Source of the DNA: Flavobacterium faecale
GTDB taxonomy: Bacteria; Bacteroidota; Bacteroidia; Flavobacteriales; Flavobacteriaceae
DNA length: 64,000 bases
Assembly (NCBI RefSeq): GCF_003076455.1
Contig: NZ_CP020918.1
Span: 1-64,000 of the forward strand
Direction of reading: 5' to 3'
The notes under the pieces were generated by a model that made no database searches, was not told the DNA's origin, and saw only the letters and a list, made by a program, of their open reading frames with translations. Position numbers and translations under genes: made by a program. Positions 54,947-63,870 of this stretch are shown here, one piece after another (the stretch's first letter is position 1; every line of letters begins with the position of its first letter).

Positions 54947-56425
54947 ATGTCAATTTGGAAGAAAAAACCTTTAGAGAAATTGTTGGCAGAAGCAGCAGAC
55001 TCGGAGAAAGGACTTAAGAGAACGCTAACAGCCTGGAGTCTTGTTGCACTAGGTGTAGGAGCAATTATTGGTGCTGGTTTGTTTGTAAGAACTGCAACGG
55101 CAGCTGCTCAAAGTGCAGGACCATCAGTTACAATTGCCTTTATGGTTGCAGCGGTAGGTTGTGCCCTTGCAGGATTGTGTTATGCTGAGCTCTCCTCTTC
55201 GATTCCGATTGCAGGGAGTGCTTACACGTATACATATGCGACTATGGGTGAGTTTTTGGCATGGATTATTGGTTGGGATTTAATTTTGGAGTATGCCGTA
55301 GGTGCCGCTACTGTTGGTATTGCTTGGAGTGAATACCTCAATGATCTTTTGATCAACGTCGTCCATACCGACCCTATTCCGTATGCTTGGTCGCACTCCC
55401 CTTTTCAAACATCAGCAGAGGGCGTACATGGTATTCTTAATGCACCGGCGTTATTTATAGTGAGTATCATTAGTTTACTTTTGATCAAAGGGATTCAGGA
55501 GTCGGCATTCATTAATGGTCTAATCGTAATCTTAAAAGTAGCAATTGTAATTTTGATAATTGTTATTGGATGGAACTTTATCAACCCTGTAAATCACACC
55601 CCTTATATTCCGCAGCCTTCTGTCTTTATTGATGAACATGGAATTCACCATGCGTACGGAGGAATAATGGGGATTCTAGGTGCAGCTGGTACTGTCTTTT
55701 TCGCCTTTATCGGTTTTGATGCTGTGAGTACCGCAGCACAGGAAACTATTAATCCTAAAAAAGCTATGCCAATTGGAATCTTAGGCTCCTTGGTAGTTTG
55801 TACTTTTTTATACATTTTATTTGCTCATGTACTTACAGGAGTTGCAACAGTTGAAGACTTTAGAACCGGTGGTAAAGAAGCTTCTATTGCTTTTGCAATA
55901 AACAAATATATGATTGGTTACCAATGGCTAGGGCAATTTGTAACGATCGCTATCTTGGCAGGATTTTCATCTGTAATCCTAGTGCTTTTGTTAGGACAAT
56001 CTCGCGTATTTTATGCCATGGGAAATGATGGCTTACTACCTAAAATGTTTAGTGATTTACACCCAAAATATAAAACACCATACAAAGCAAATATAGCTAT
56101 CTTAATCATTGTTGGTTTATTTGCTGCTTTTGTTCCCGGAGATATTGTTGGAGATATGACAAGTATCGGAACCTTATTTGCTTTTACACTTGTATGTGCT
56201 GCCGTGATTATTTTGCGTAAAACAGAGCCGAATATGGTACGTGAATTCCGTACTCCATTTGTACCTGTAGTTCCAGCATTAGGAATTATTGTTTGTCTAG
56301 CAATGATGTATGGTTTGGGATGGACTAACTGGACTCGTCTCTTTATATGGATGGCAATTGGAATCATTATTTACTATTTCTACGGCCGTAAAAACAGTAC
56401 TCTTAATAATCCAGATAAAGAATAA
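54947..56425 (+). CDS. APC-family amino acid permease (cationic amino acid transporter type)
   Basis: 492 aa with about 12 membrane helices. TM1 has the unwound GAIIGAGLFV motif (about 38-47), and TM3-TM6 contain WIIGWDLILEYAVGAATVG and FFAFIGFDAVSTAAQETINPKK, typical of CAT/YfnA-like transporters. It imports amino acids with protons or exchange; the substrate is not determined. It is monocistronic and ends in a strong hairpin at 56572. Confidence 0.93.
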   Translation: MSIWKKKPLEKLLAEAADSEKGLKRTLTAWSLVALGVGAIIGAGLFVRTATAAAQSAGPSVTIAFMVAAVGCALAGLCYAELSSSIPIAGSAYTYTYATMGEFLAWIIGWDLILEYAVGAATVGIAWSEYLNDLLINVVHTDPIPYAWSHSPFQTSAEGVHGILNAPALFIVSIISLLLIKGIQESAFINGLIVILKVAIVILIIVIGWNFINPVNHTPYIPQPSVFIDEHGIHHAYGGIMGILGAAGTVFFAFIGFDAVSTAAQETINPKKAMPIGILGSLVVCTFLYILFAHVLTGVATVEDFRTGGKEASIAFAINKYMIGYQWLGQFVTIAILAGFSSVILVLLLGQSRVFYAMGNDGLLPKMFSDLHPKYKTPYKANIAILIIVGLFAAFVPGDIVGDMTSIGTLFAFTLVCAAVIILRKTEPNMVREFRTPFVPVVPALGIIVCLAMMYGLGWTNWTRLFIWMAIGIIIYYFYGRKNSTLNNPDKE

Positions 56426-56483
56426 CATACTAAGTAGGCTTAGTTTGAATTACAAACAATCATTAAATTGTTTTATTATCAGT

Positions 56484-56528
56484 TTGAGCACAGTCGAGAA
56501 TCACAACTTACTTTTTGACTGCGCTCAA
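56484..56528. repeat. Inverted repeat downstream of the permease
   Basis: TTGAGC-AC-AGTC and GACT-GC-GCTCAA form a 10-bp imperfect inverted repeat around a 21-nt centre. It looks like a decayed dispersed element. Confidence 0.5.
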
Positions 56529-56571
56529 TTTTATAAATCATATTAGTTTGTATTGGTTACTATTTAGACAT

Positions 56572-56616
56572 AAAAAAACATACAACAGAACGCTTTGTTC
56601 CGTTGTATGTTTTTTT
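56572..56616. terminator. Bidirectional terminator between the permease and MetS-like genes
   Basis: A nearly perfect 19-bp stem (core ACATACAAC / GTTGTATGT, one mismatch) has A/T tracts on both sides. Confidence 0.92.
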
Positions 56617-56646
56617 ATGCTTATAAATTAAGGATAAACCTTTTTG

Positions 56647-56799
56647 TTATTCTTGTCTTTCTTTTACTTCGTCATTTTCTGAAAACGAATCTGGCTCTTG
56701 TTTTGGTTTGATTGTCAAAACTTTGTAAAAGAAATAAACTGCAAAAGAGACCACAATTCCTTGCGTAAGCAACATCGTTATTAAAGCTTCTGTATTCAT
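56647..56799 (-). CDS. 50-aa membrane protein, candidate MetS-like small subunit of the NSS transporter
   Basis: Reads MNTEALITMLLTQGIVVSFA then VYFFYKVLTIK and a charged tail (KPKQEPDSFSENDEVKERQE). One membrane helix (about 10-28) with an acidic/basic cytosolic tail fits the small subunits that pair with NSS transporters such as MetPS. It lies 78 bp after the NSS gene on the same strand and before a strong terminator, as expected for the second gene of the operon. Coding potential is good; the subunit role is inferred from context and topology. Confidence 0.72.
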   Translation of the reverse strand: MNTEALITMLLTQGIVVSFAVYFFYKVLTIKPKQEPDSFSENDEVKERQE

Positions 56800-56877
56800 A
56801 CTTTTGTCTTTTATTTTTTATCGAAAGTGCCAATGATTATCAAAGGACTTGCTGTTGTATTTATATATTATTAAACA

Positions 56878-58548
56878 TTAAGCTGTGGCTCTACCTTCTC
56901 TTGTTCTTTTAAGGAAAGCAACGTATACCAATCCACAGATAAATAGAAACAATGCCACCAATAGCATTCTAGCACCGTTTAAGTAAAATATTTTATCTTC
57001 TAATTGTGCAATCACTGAAGGATCTGTAGCTAAAGCTATTTGCTCTCTAATCCCTGCATGGGTTATTGTCTTTATAATAGAACCATTATCTAATACCCAA
57101 GAATTGCCCGAAAACAAATTTGATAAGTTACCAGACCAATCGTTGTCTTTTGGTTTAAAAAGTGACCCTACAAATATAACGATCAACATTACAGGCGTAA
57201 CAAACTTAATGATATACTTATAAATAATTGGCACTTTGATATCTGCACCATTCGTAATAGCTGGCCAACCTTTTTCCATACCAAAAACCCAAGAAAACAA
57301 TATTGTTTCAAGCATTGCAAACACAACCAAACTTACGGTTCCTGCCCAATAATCATATTCATCAAAAACGCCTTCTTGAAAAAAGATTACAGTTGGCAAC
57401 CCTAAAATCAAGGCAATAAAACCGAAAGACCAAGCTCCTTTATTTTGATTCCAACCAAATTCGTCACGCATGAAACCAATCCAAGGCGTACCCATAGCAA
57501 GTGAAGATGTTATACCTGCGAAGAACAATAACCCGAACCAAAGCACTCCAGCGATCATAGCCAAAGCTGGCCCCCACTGTTGAAACAAGTACGGCATGGT
57601 TTGAAATGCCATTCCGAAACCTGCGTTTTGAATCACCCAGTCCAAACCTAAATAACCTGCTGCAATTGGCACTACAATTAAACTACCTAATACAACCTCT
57701 ACAAATTCATTCATGAATCCAGCAGAAACAGCATTCAGAGCTACATCATCTTTCTCCTCCAAATAAGCAGCATAACAATGAACTGTACCCATACCCACTG
57801 ATAACGTAAAGAATATTTGCCCAGCGGCAGCCATCCAAACTTTTAAATCTAAAAGTGAACTGTATTGCGGTGTCCATAGAAAATTAAGTCCATCCCAAGC
57901 ATTGGCGTCTGGAAAAATCTCTGAAGCTCCAGAATCTCCCAATGTCAATCCTTTTATTGCCAAAACAGCACCAAAAAGTATCAAAAGAGGCATTCCAATT
58001 TTAGCTACTTTTTCGATTCCTTTCAACCCTTTAGAAAGAATATAAGTGTTAATCACCAAACAAATAACATAAAAGACAACAGCCTCATATGGAATTCCAG
58101 TCGTGGAATGTGATATATCAACATAGTTACCAAAGAAAGCTGCAACATCAGCTTGACTCATGCCTACAAAAGTACCTCCAATGGAATGAAACACATACGA
58201 CATGGTCCAGGATTCAATGTAGCAGTAATAGGCGGCGACGGCCAAATTGGTAAAAATACCAAAAACGCCAATATACTTAAGCACCCTTCCTTTTACCATA
58301 GAATCTAAGATATAAGGTGTGCTATGATTACCAAACTTACCACCAAAACGACCCGAAGACCATTCGATAAAAAGCAACGGGATACCCATTACTAAAAAAC
58401 AAATCAGATAGGGAATAATAAATGCTCCTCCTCCATTTTGTACTGCTTGTACCGGAAATCTTAAAAAATTACCCAATCCAACAGCGTTCCCTGCCATTGC
58501 TAAAATTAAACCTACACGTGAGCCCCAAGCATCTGATTTTTCAGCCAA
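56878..58548 (-). CDS. Neurotransmitter:sodium symporter family transporter
   Basis: 556 aa with about 12 membrane helices. TM1 has the Na-binding signature AVGLGNFLRFP (about 22-32), followed by GGGAFIIPYLICFLVMGIPL. Later segments GQIFFTLSVGMGTVHCYAAYL (TM6) and GITSSLAMGTPWIGFM also fit NSS/LeuT proteins. It probably imports amino acids with sodium. A 50-aa membrane protein follows, as with MetP/MetS. The PspC-domain gene precedes it by 42 bp. Confidence 0.94.
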   Translation of the reverse strand: MAEKSDAWGSRVGLILAMAGNAVGLGNFLRFPVQAVQNGGGAFIIPYLICFLVMGIPLLFIEWSSGRFGGKFGNHSTPYILDSMVKGRVLKYIGVFGIFTNLAVAAYYCYIESWTMSYVFHSIGGTFVGMSQADVAAFFGNYVDISHSTTGIPYEAVVFYVICLVINTYILSKGLKGIEKVAKIGMPLLILFGAVLAIKGLTLGDSGASEIFPDANAWDGLNFLWTPQYSSLLDLKVWMAAAGQIFFTLSVGMGTVHCYAAYLEEKDDVALNAVSAGFMNEFVEVVLGSLIVVPIAAGYLGLDWVIQNAGFGMAFQTMPYLFQQWGPALAMIAGVLWFGLLFFAGITSSLAMGTPWIGFMRDEFGWNQNKGAWSFGFIALILGLPTVIFFQEGVFDEYDYWAGTVSLVVFAMLETILFSWVFGMEKGWPAITNGADIKVPIIYKYIIKFVTPVMLIVIFVGSLFKPKDNDWSGNLSNLFSGNSWVLDNGSIIKTITHAGIREQIALATDPSVIAQLEDKIFYLNGARMLLVALFLFICGLVYVAFLKRTREGRATA

Positions 58549-58590
58549 AATAGTATTATTATAATTAGTATTATTTAAAAAAAGCCTGTT

Positions 58591-58821
58591 TTACAAGTCG
58601 AAAACAGAGGTGCGTTTTGCACGAATTAAATCTTTCAATCGAAGCCAAAACGCCAAAATAAGATAAACACCAAAACCCAAACCAACAGTAACAAAAGAAA
58701 TATAGATGAAAAATAGTCGCACACTATTGGCACGCATTCCTAACTTATCTGCTAGACGAGAGGATACATGAAAACCATGTTTTTCGAGAAAAAATTTAAG
58801 GTGGAGAATGGACGACATCAT
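58591..58821 (-). CDS. PspC-domain membrane protein
   Basis: 76 aa. A short N-terminal helix is followed by the PspC core SRLADKLGMRANSVRLFFIYI (about 21-41) and a hydrophobic segment VTVGLGFGVYLILAFWLRLKDL. PspC proteins respond to membrane stress in phage-shock systems, but this short form has no PspA/B partner here. It lies just upstream of the NSS gene and may be co-transcribed. A box TAGTTTTG (58891-58898, minus strand) is a possible promoter. Confidence 0.85.
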   Translation of the reverse strand: MMSSILHLKFFLEKHGFHVSSRLADKLGMRANSVRLFFIYISFVTVGLGFGVYLILAFWLRLKDLIRAKRTSVFDL

Positions 58822-58920
58822 TTTTACTACTTAAAATTCTATTTCAGTACACATACTGAATGAATTTAACGCTTTACGTACTCTTTTTTACAAAACTACG
58901 AAAAAAATGAATACTCCCTC

Positions 58921-60198
58921 CTAGACTGAGGTAGATTTCAGCAACTCGACCCCTATTGCGCAATGTAAACATTTACTTTTCGTACAATATTCATTTTTCA
59001 ACTGCAGCAACGATTGTGATTCAAAAGCAGATTTTGATTTGATTCCGAATGATTTGAATTTATCTATAACACTATTTTTTTCTGAGACCACTTCAGTAAG
59101 TAATGCAATTAAATCTTCTGCAATTTCAGATCCTTGACTCTTTGCGTAGGCAAAACGCAACGGCACAATGGTATTGATCAATAATAAATCAATAAAGGAA
59201 TGTGACAAACGCTTCTTTTTCTTCGGACTTACTTTGTCAAATTGATAGTGGTCTTGCCAATATGGAGCGGTCTCGATTTGAAACAAATCATACAACTCAG
59301 GAACTGTTTTGGCAGCGACAATTTTAGAAAACAAATTTTGATGCAAATGGTACAAATTGGCCAATTGTGACAAACGGATAGTTGGAAAATTATCTGGTCG
59401 GTGTTTAAAAAACTCAACAGGAACAGCATAGCCTTTATCAAGTTGATATTTGTGTAGTAAATAAAAAAATCGGAACTTCAAATCTTTGTAATAGTTGTCT
59501 TCTTTCTCTGAATCTAGTAAGCCAGAAGTACCAAAGAGTAAACTTTCGAGATTTTCGACCTCGAAGCTTTCTTTTCGAATGACTGAAAATGGTAGCGATT
59601 GCGCGATTTGTAAAAAAGCTTGTCCGTTGGTATTGAGACCAAAATTTTTGGCTAACAAACAAAATAAAACGGCTTCCCAATCATTGTTGGTTTGTTGCAG
59701 TAGGTCATAAATAAATTTGGACTTGCGTTCTAAGCGCTCAAAGAAAAGTCGCTCTTGCCAATTTTTGAATAAAAAAGAGTCAATTGTAGCTAGTTCTTTT
59801 TCACAATAAATCCAGGATTTAGGCGCAACTAAGGATTGATAATTTACAAAAACATTTTTATCGACGTAGTTTTTGAGTTCCAATACAGGAATTTCTGAAT
59901 TATCAGGTCTTAGAATTTCTGCGTCGTGTTCCCATACTACGTGAAGGATCACGTTGTCATAAGCCGAATCGCGCTCGTGATGGTGCACGTACCAGTCTGA
60001 AGATTTGATATGAATCTCTACATTACCCGCCCATTTTTGACTCCCAATTGAAATTTGTGCATTAAAAAAATCAGGACCAGCCAACTCTAGATATTGGCCA
60101 ACGGAATGAATAGTGACTTGCTCTTGATTGGTAGTTTGCAAATTCAAGACATCAAACTTCTTGAACTTCCAGAGGTAATGTAAAAAATCTTCTTTCAT
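58921..60198 (-). CDS. DUF2851 family protein
   Basis: 425 aa. The N-terminal block is diagnostic: FLHYLWKFKKF, then GPDFFNAQISIGSQKWAGNVEIHIKSSDW (about 41-69) and HVVWEHDAEI. The C-terminus contains a Cys cluster (EYCTKSKCLHCAIG, about 405-418) that could bind a metal. The function is unknown; the family is common in Bacteroidota. It follows the exonuclease gene by about 65 bp on the same strand. Confidence 0.9.
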   Translation of the reverse strand: MKEDFLHYLWKFKKFDVLNLQTTNQEQVTIHSVGQYLELAGPDFFNAQISIGSQKWAGNVEIHIKSSDWYVHHHERDSAYDNVILHVVWEHDAEILRPDNSEIPVLELKNYVDKNVFVNYQSLVAPKSWIYCEKELATIDSFLFKNWQERLFFERLERKSKFIYDLLQQTNNDWEAVLFCLLAKNFGLNTNGQAFLQIAQSLPFSVIRKESFEVENLESLLFGTSGLLDSEKEDNYYKDLKFRFFYLLHKYQLDKGYAVPVEFFKHRPDNFPTIRLSQLANLYHLHQNLFSKIVAAKTVPELYDLFQIETAPYWQDHYQFDKVSPKKKKRLSHSFIDLLLINTIVPLRFAYAKSQGSEIAEDLIALLTEVVSEKNSVIDKFKSFGIKSKSAFESQSLLQLKNEYCTKSKCLHCAIGVELLKSTSV

Positions 60199-60262
60199 GG
60201 TAAGGGCCTTTTAGACTATAACTAAAAGACTAAAGTAAGGAAATTTACAAAACGAAATACAA

Positions 60263-60745
60263 CTATTTCAGCAGGAATAATTTAGCACAAGCACGTGCAT
60301 CAGACAAAGCCTCGTGGTGATTAAGCTGGATATTCATAGCTTGACAACAATCACTTAATTTTGTTGGCTTTAAACCTTTGGCCTTGTAGATTTTTACCGT
60401 GCACTCCCAGCGATCACCAATGTTTAAAGTTTCATAATCAAGCCCGTGTAATGCCATTGATTTTGCTAGAACGCCTCGATCAAAACTCTCATTGTGCGCT
60501 ACTACTACCCTATTTTGGAGTCTTTTTTGGATTTCTGGAAATACTTGTGCAAATGATTTTGCGTTTGCAGTATGATGCGGATAAATGCCATGTACTCGAA
60601 TTGTAAACGGATTGTACTCATTGTTTGGTGGCTTGATGAGTGTTACATATTCATCGACAATCACGCCGTTTTCTACAGTTACGATTCCGACTGAACACGG
60701 ATGAAAAGAAGTAGCGGTTTCAAAATCTATGGCGGTAAATGTCAA
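60263..60745 (-). CDS. DEDDh-family 3'-5' exonuclease (DnaQ/Exo-domain)
   Basis: 160 aa, a single exonuclease domain. ExoI has FTAIDFETA (Asp7 and Glu9), ExoII VVVAHNESFDRGVL (about 80-93), and ExoIII LNHHEALSDARA (His and Asp, about 141-152). It could process DNA or RNA ends or be a proofreading-like enzyme; no polymerase domain is attached. The length is typical for stand-alone copies. Confidence 0.9.
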   Translation of the reverse strand: MTFTAIDFETATSFHPCSVGIVTVENGVIVDEYVTLIKPPNNEYNPFTIRVHGIYPHHTANAKSFAQVFPEIQKRLQNRVVVAHNESFDRGVLAKSMALHGLDYETLNIGDRWECTVKIYKAKGLKPTKLSDCCQAMNIQLNHHEALSDARACAKLFLLK

Positions 60746-60821
60746 GGTAAAAAATATTTATGATTTGAAAATTTGTTTTGTTACGAACTATATTATGGGA
60801 AACAGTCGTACTTAGTAGCCC

Positions 60822-60896
60822 CGATCGCAGCAAAGTATCCTTTTGTGAGGTGATGCGTAGCAAATCACCTCACAAAAGATACTGCTAAGAGCGGGA
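60822..60896. repeat. Long palindromic repeat, copy B
   Basis: GATCGCAGCAAAGTATCCTT extends into GTATCCTTTTGTGAGGTGAT, which pairs with ATCACCTCACAAAAGATAC (one bulge) around a 9-nt loop. GCTAAGAGCGGGAC follows. The core matches copy A at 52426. Confidence 0.75.
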
Positions 60897-60939
60897 CATA
60901 CGTTATTGTGAACGAAAATAGGCTTGCTCCTTACTCTCT

Positions 60940-62877
60940 TTAATTAAAGAAATTCCAGATTAAACCAAAGCGAATGGCCATGTCGCGGAATGGCGTGCTC
61001 GGTGACGAATAGTAATTATTGCCCGAGAATGACGAGTTGAAATGTTCGGCTTTGATAAAGATTCGGGTACGTTGAATTTTTGCATTAACAAAAATATCTA
61101 GGTTAGGATAGTTACCAATTTGTTTTTGATTCTGCACAAAAAATTCCCCTACGACTCCGTTGTAATCGTTGGCATAGTATTTTGTAAAATAGTTTAAGCT
61201 AATTCCGGTTTGTAAAAAAAGTGCCTTTTTGAAAAAATAATTGGTGTAGTACAATGTATTTCTAGTGACCAATTCGGGAACGTTTAAAACTAAATCCTCT
61301 TGGTTAACCTTTTGGTACAAAACAGTGTTGTCAAAACCGAATTTCCCAAATTTAAATTCTTTATTCAGCTTAAGGGATACATAACTAATGGTTTTACCAT
61401 ATTGCTCAGGTGCAATAATTTGCTGTGAGGCAGTGGTTGCAACGTCTTTAAAATACAGATGATCGTCAAGTGTAAGTACAGTCAATGTTCCATTAACCCA
61501 TGGCGTAACTGCCGTGGCAGCTAAACGATTGATTTTTTCGTTTTTAAAACTATTGCTCCAATTGTAATTTACAAAACTACTTTGAAATAAATTGTAGTTG
61601 TCGGCTGCTAGTTTGTTAGTGTTTTGGTATTGAAAATCGAATTGAAAATCGTCGTTGAGATCCAATTTCATTTTAGCTTCTAGATTTGATAACGATTGAT
61701 TCGTGATTGATCTGGTATAAAGAAACTTACCTGTCCATTTGTTTTTTTGGTAATCATACTGCCCACCTGCAGAGTTGATACTGCGAGTAAGCGATGCTGG
61801 TATGACATTACCGTTTTCTTGGACATAAATTTTATAATAATAAAAATTAGATCTGAAATCGTCTACAAAAAACTGAAATTTACCCAAGGTTGTATTCTCA
61901 TAAGTAGCACCAACTTTGTTGTACATTTTATTATATCGAAGTTGATCTTTTAGGTCTGACGTTACAAACGCATCACCGAAGCGATATACTGTAGTTGTTC
62001 CAACAGTTGAAGCAACGGTAGGTTGTTTGTATTCGAAAAATTTGTTTTCGTAATTGAATTGGTGATTGATATAGAGGTTATTGGCTCCTTTTTTGGGATT
62101 TACCTGAAAACTATGATCAACGAAAAGGCGTTTTCCTTTCAGAAAAGTTTCGGCATCAGTCAAATACACTTCTAAACTTTGCTTGACACTAAAATTAGGG
62201 TCATTACTCTCAAAATCAGAAATGGTTGTGATTCCGCCATTTTCTTCATTCAAAATATCTTGGGATACGAAATGTCCGTTGGCAATATAACGTCCATTTT
62301 TACTGCTGTAACTACCTGTAAATCTAAAGTGACCAGAATTGGCAAATTGATTGATGTATTTACCCTCGGAGCGAATACCCTTGTACGCCAACGAAAAGTT
62401 GAGTCTTGGATGAATATTTAAACTAAAATAAGAATCGACCAATTGACCTTTACCAATAATCGATTTAAAAAACAACTCGGTCACAGGTGTAGCTACAGAG
62501 GCGTAGCGAACCTGCCCTGCCTCAATAAAACTAAAATGTTTCCCCTTTAAACCCATTGAAGGATAGGGCGAAAAGTCATTTAAACTATATTGCAGCGTAT
62601 TGTACGGCTGACCCTCATTTGAAAACGCCAAAAGACCAAAGGTATCTCTGCGCAAATAATTGTGGCTGTACTCTTTTTGAATCGTTAGTGAGGTATCGAT
62701 ATAAGTGGTATCTCTATCTATAGAAATAAAGCGATACATATCTACAGTAGCTATTTTGGTACTATCTTTTGGGTCTGCCTCTTCTGTTCTTAGGCTCTTT
62801 CTGGGAGCTTCTTCTTTTGGTTTTTGTTGAGCGAACAACAAACTAGGTAATAAGCATAAAAAAAAGAGTATTCTCAT
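60940..62877 (-). CDS. Putative porin (Bacteroidota outer-membrane protein)
   Basis: 645 aa with a signal peptide (about 1-16, MRILFFLCLLPSLLFAQ). A Lys/Glu-rich segment and a long beta-barrel follow, with many alternating strands, such as SFSLNIHPRLNFSLAYKGI-like text, and a C-terminal aromatic residue (IRFGLIWNFFN) typical of outer-membrane insertion. It resembles the putative-porin family common in Flavobacteriia; the cargo is unknown. A promoter box TACCTTTG (62923-62930, minus strand) lies about 45 bp upstream. Confidence 0.85.
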   Translation of the reverse strand: MRILFFLCLLPSLLFAQQKPKEEAPRKSLRTEEADPKDSTKIATVDMYRFISIDRDTTYIDTSLTIQKEYSHNYLRRDTFGLLAFSNEGQPYNTLQYSLNDFSPYPSMGLKGKHFSFIEAGQVRYASVATPVTELFFKSIIGKGQLVDSYFSLNIHPRLNFSLAYKGIRSEGKYINQFANSGHFRFTGSYSSKNGRYIANGHFVSQDILNEENGGITTISDFESNDPNFSVKQSLEVYLTDAETFLKGKRLFVDHSFQVNPKKGANNLYINHQFNYENKFFEYKQPTVASTVGTTTVYRFGDAFVTSDLKDQLRYNKMYNKVGATYENTTLGKFQFFVDDFRSNFYYYKIYVQENGNVIPASLTRSINSAGGQYDYQKNKWTGKFLYTRSITNQSLSNLEAKMKLDLNDDFQFDFQYQNTNKLAADNYNLFQSSFVNYNWSNSFKNEKINRLAATAVTPWVNGTLTVLTLDDHLYFKDVATTASQQIIAPEQYGKTISYVSLKLNKEFKFGKFGFDNTVLYQKVNQEDLVLNVPELVTRNTLYYTNYFFKKALFLQTGISLNYFTKYYANDYNGVVGEFFVQNQKQIGNYPNLDIFVNAKIQRTRIFIKAEHFNSSFSGNNYYSSPSTPFRDMAIRFGLIWNFFN

Positions 62878-62922
62878 TGGGACAACTGATTAGGCAATTT
62901 TTGAACTAACGTTTAATTGAGG

Positions 62923-62930
62923 CAAAGGTA
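62923..62930 (-). promoter_or_regulatory. -7 element of the porin gene
   Basis: The minus strand TACCTTTG is an exact match. No clear -33 was found at standard spacing. Confidence 0.5.
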
Positions 62931-63179
62931 ATCGATAAAAAGCTATAAAAAAATAGCAAGTATTACTTAGTTATTATCCATCAAAAGGAATGGCTACAGA
63001 TAGCATTAGTAATCTTTCAAACCTTTTTTTGAAACGGAATATAGCACATGCACAGTTTAGCAAATCTCCACAAACAGACCGAATAGATGGTAACGCAGTT
63101 CAAACTACTATTATTGTTCGGCATCAAATTGCAGATTATCCAAAAAAATTACAATCTTTGTTTTCTAAAAATATTTTTC

Positions 63180-63839
63180 ATGCTCGAAAGACAATTCTCT
63201 ACCTTTATATTGGAAGCTGGAACCGATGAAGCTGGTCGTGGTTGCTTGGCTGGACCTGTTACGGCCGCTGCAGTAATATTATCGACTGATTTTGACAATG
63301 ACCTACTTAACGACAGTAAACAGTTATCTGAAAAAGTTCGAGAAATATTAAAACCCATAATCGAAAGTCAAGCCGTGGCATATGCCGTTACGCACTTGTA
63401 CCCAAAAGAGATTGACGAAATAAACATTTTGAATAGTTCCATGAAAGCGATGCAAGAGTGTGTTTTAAAACTCAACACTGTTCCTGAATACATCATCGTT
63501 GATGGTAACAGGGCCTTAAATGCTAAGCTTGGTTTGAAAAGCAAGTCAGGCAAAAAATTTACTAAAGCTGAAATTGTAGTGTTACAATCGATTCCGAATC
63601 AAAGCATCGTAAAAGGAGACTCTAAATATTTGAGTATTGCTGCGGCTTCTGTTTTGGCAAAGACGGAACGCGATGCGTACATGAACAAAATTCATGAGGA
63701 ATTCCCGATGTACAATTGGAAGAAAAACAAGGGCTATCCTACCAAAGAGCATCGAGCTGCCATAAAAAAATATGGCCCTACAAAATACCATCGAATGAGT
63801 TTCAAACTACTGCCGGATCAATTGGTGCTCGAACTGTAA
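63180..63839 (+). CDS. rnhB: Ribonuclease HII
   Basis: Removes ribonucleotides from DNA and RNA primers. I start at ATG 63180 ([21 protein letters not shown]) because the family begins there; the frame opens 31 codons earlier without a plausible start. Catalytic acids are in TDEAGRG (Asp16, Glu17) and YIIVDGN (about 105), with a later Asp near [17 protein letters not shown]. The 219-aa length is normal. A hairpin lies after the stop but without a T-tract. Confidence 0.95.
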   Translation: MLERQFSTFILEAGTDEAGRGCLAGPVTAAAVILSTDFDNDLLNDSKQLSEKVREILKPIIESQAVAYAVTHLYPKEIDEINILNSSMKAMQECVLKLNTVPEYIIVDGNRALNAKLGLKSKSGKKFTKAEIVVLQSIPNQSIVKGDSKYLSIAAASVLAKTERDAYMNKIHEEFPMYNWKKNKGYPTKEHRAAIKKYGPTKYHRMSFKLLPDQLVLEL

Positions 63840-63851
63840 TCCTCTCCCCAG

Positions 63852-63870
63852 CCCTTTCCGAAGGAAAGGG
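63852..63870. repeat. Short hairpin downstream of rnhB
   Basis: CCCTTTCC-GAA-GGAAAGGG is a perfect 8-bp stem without a T-tract, in a C-rich context (CCTCTCCCCAG). It looks like a dispersed repeat element rather than a terminator. The remaining bases to 64000 show no gene. Confidence 0.5.

Noticed and set aside
62990..63229. 79-aa ORF overlapping the start of rnhB
   Set aside because: It overlaps the conserved rnhB N-terminus in another frame and resembles nothing known.
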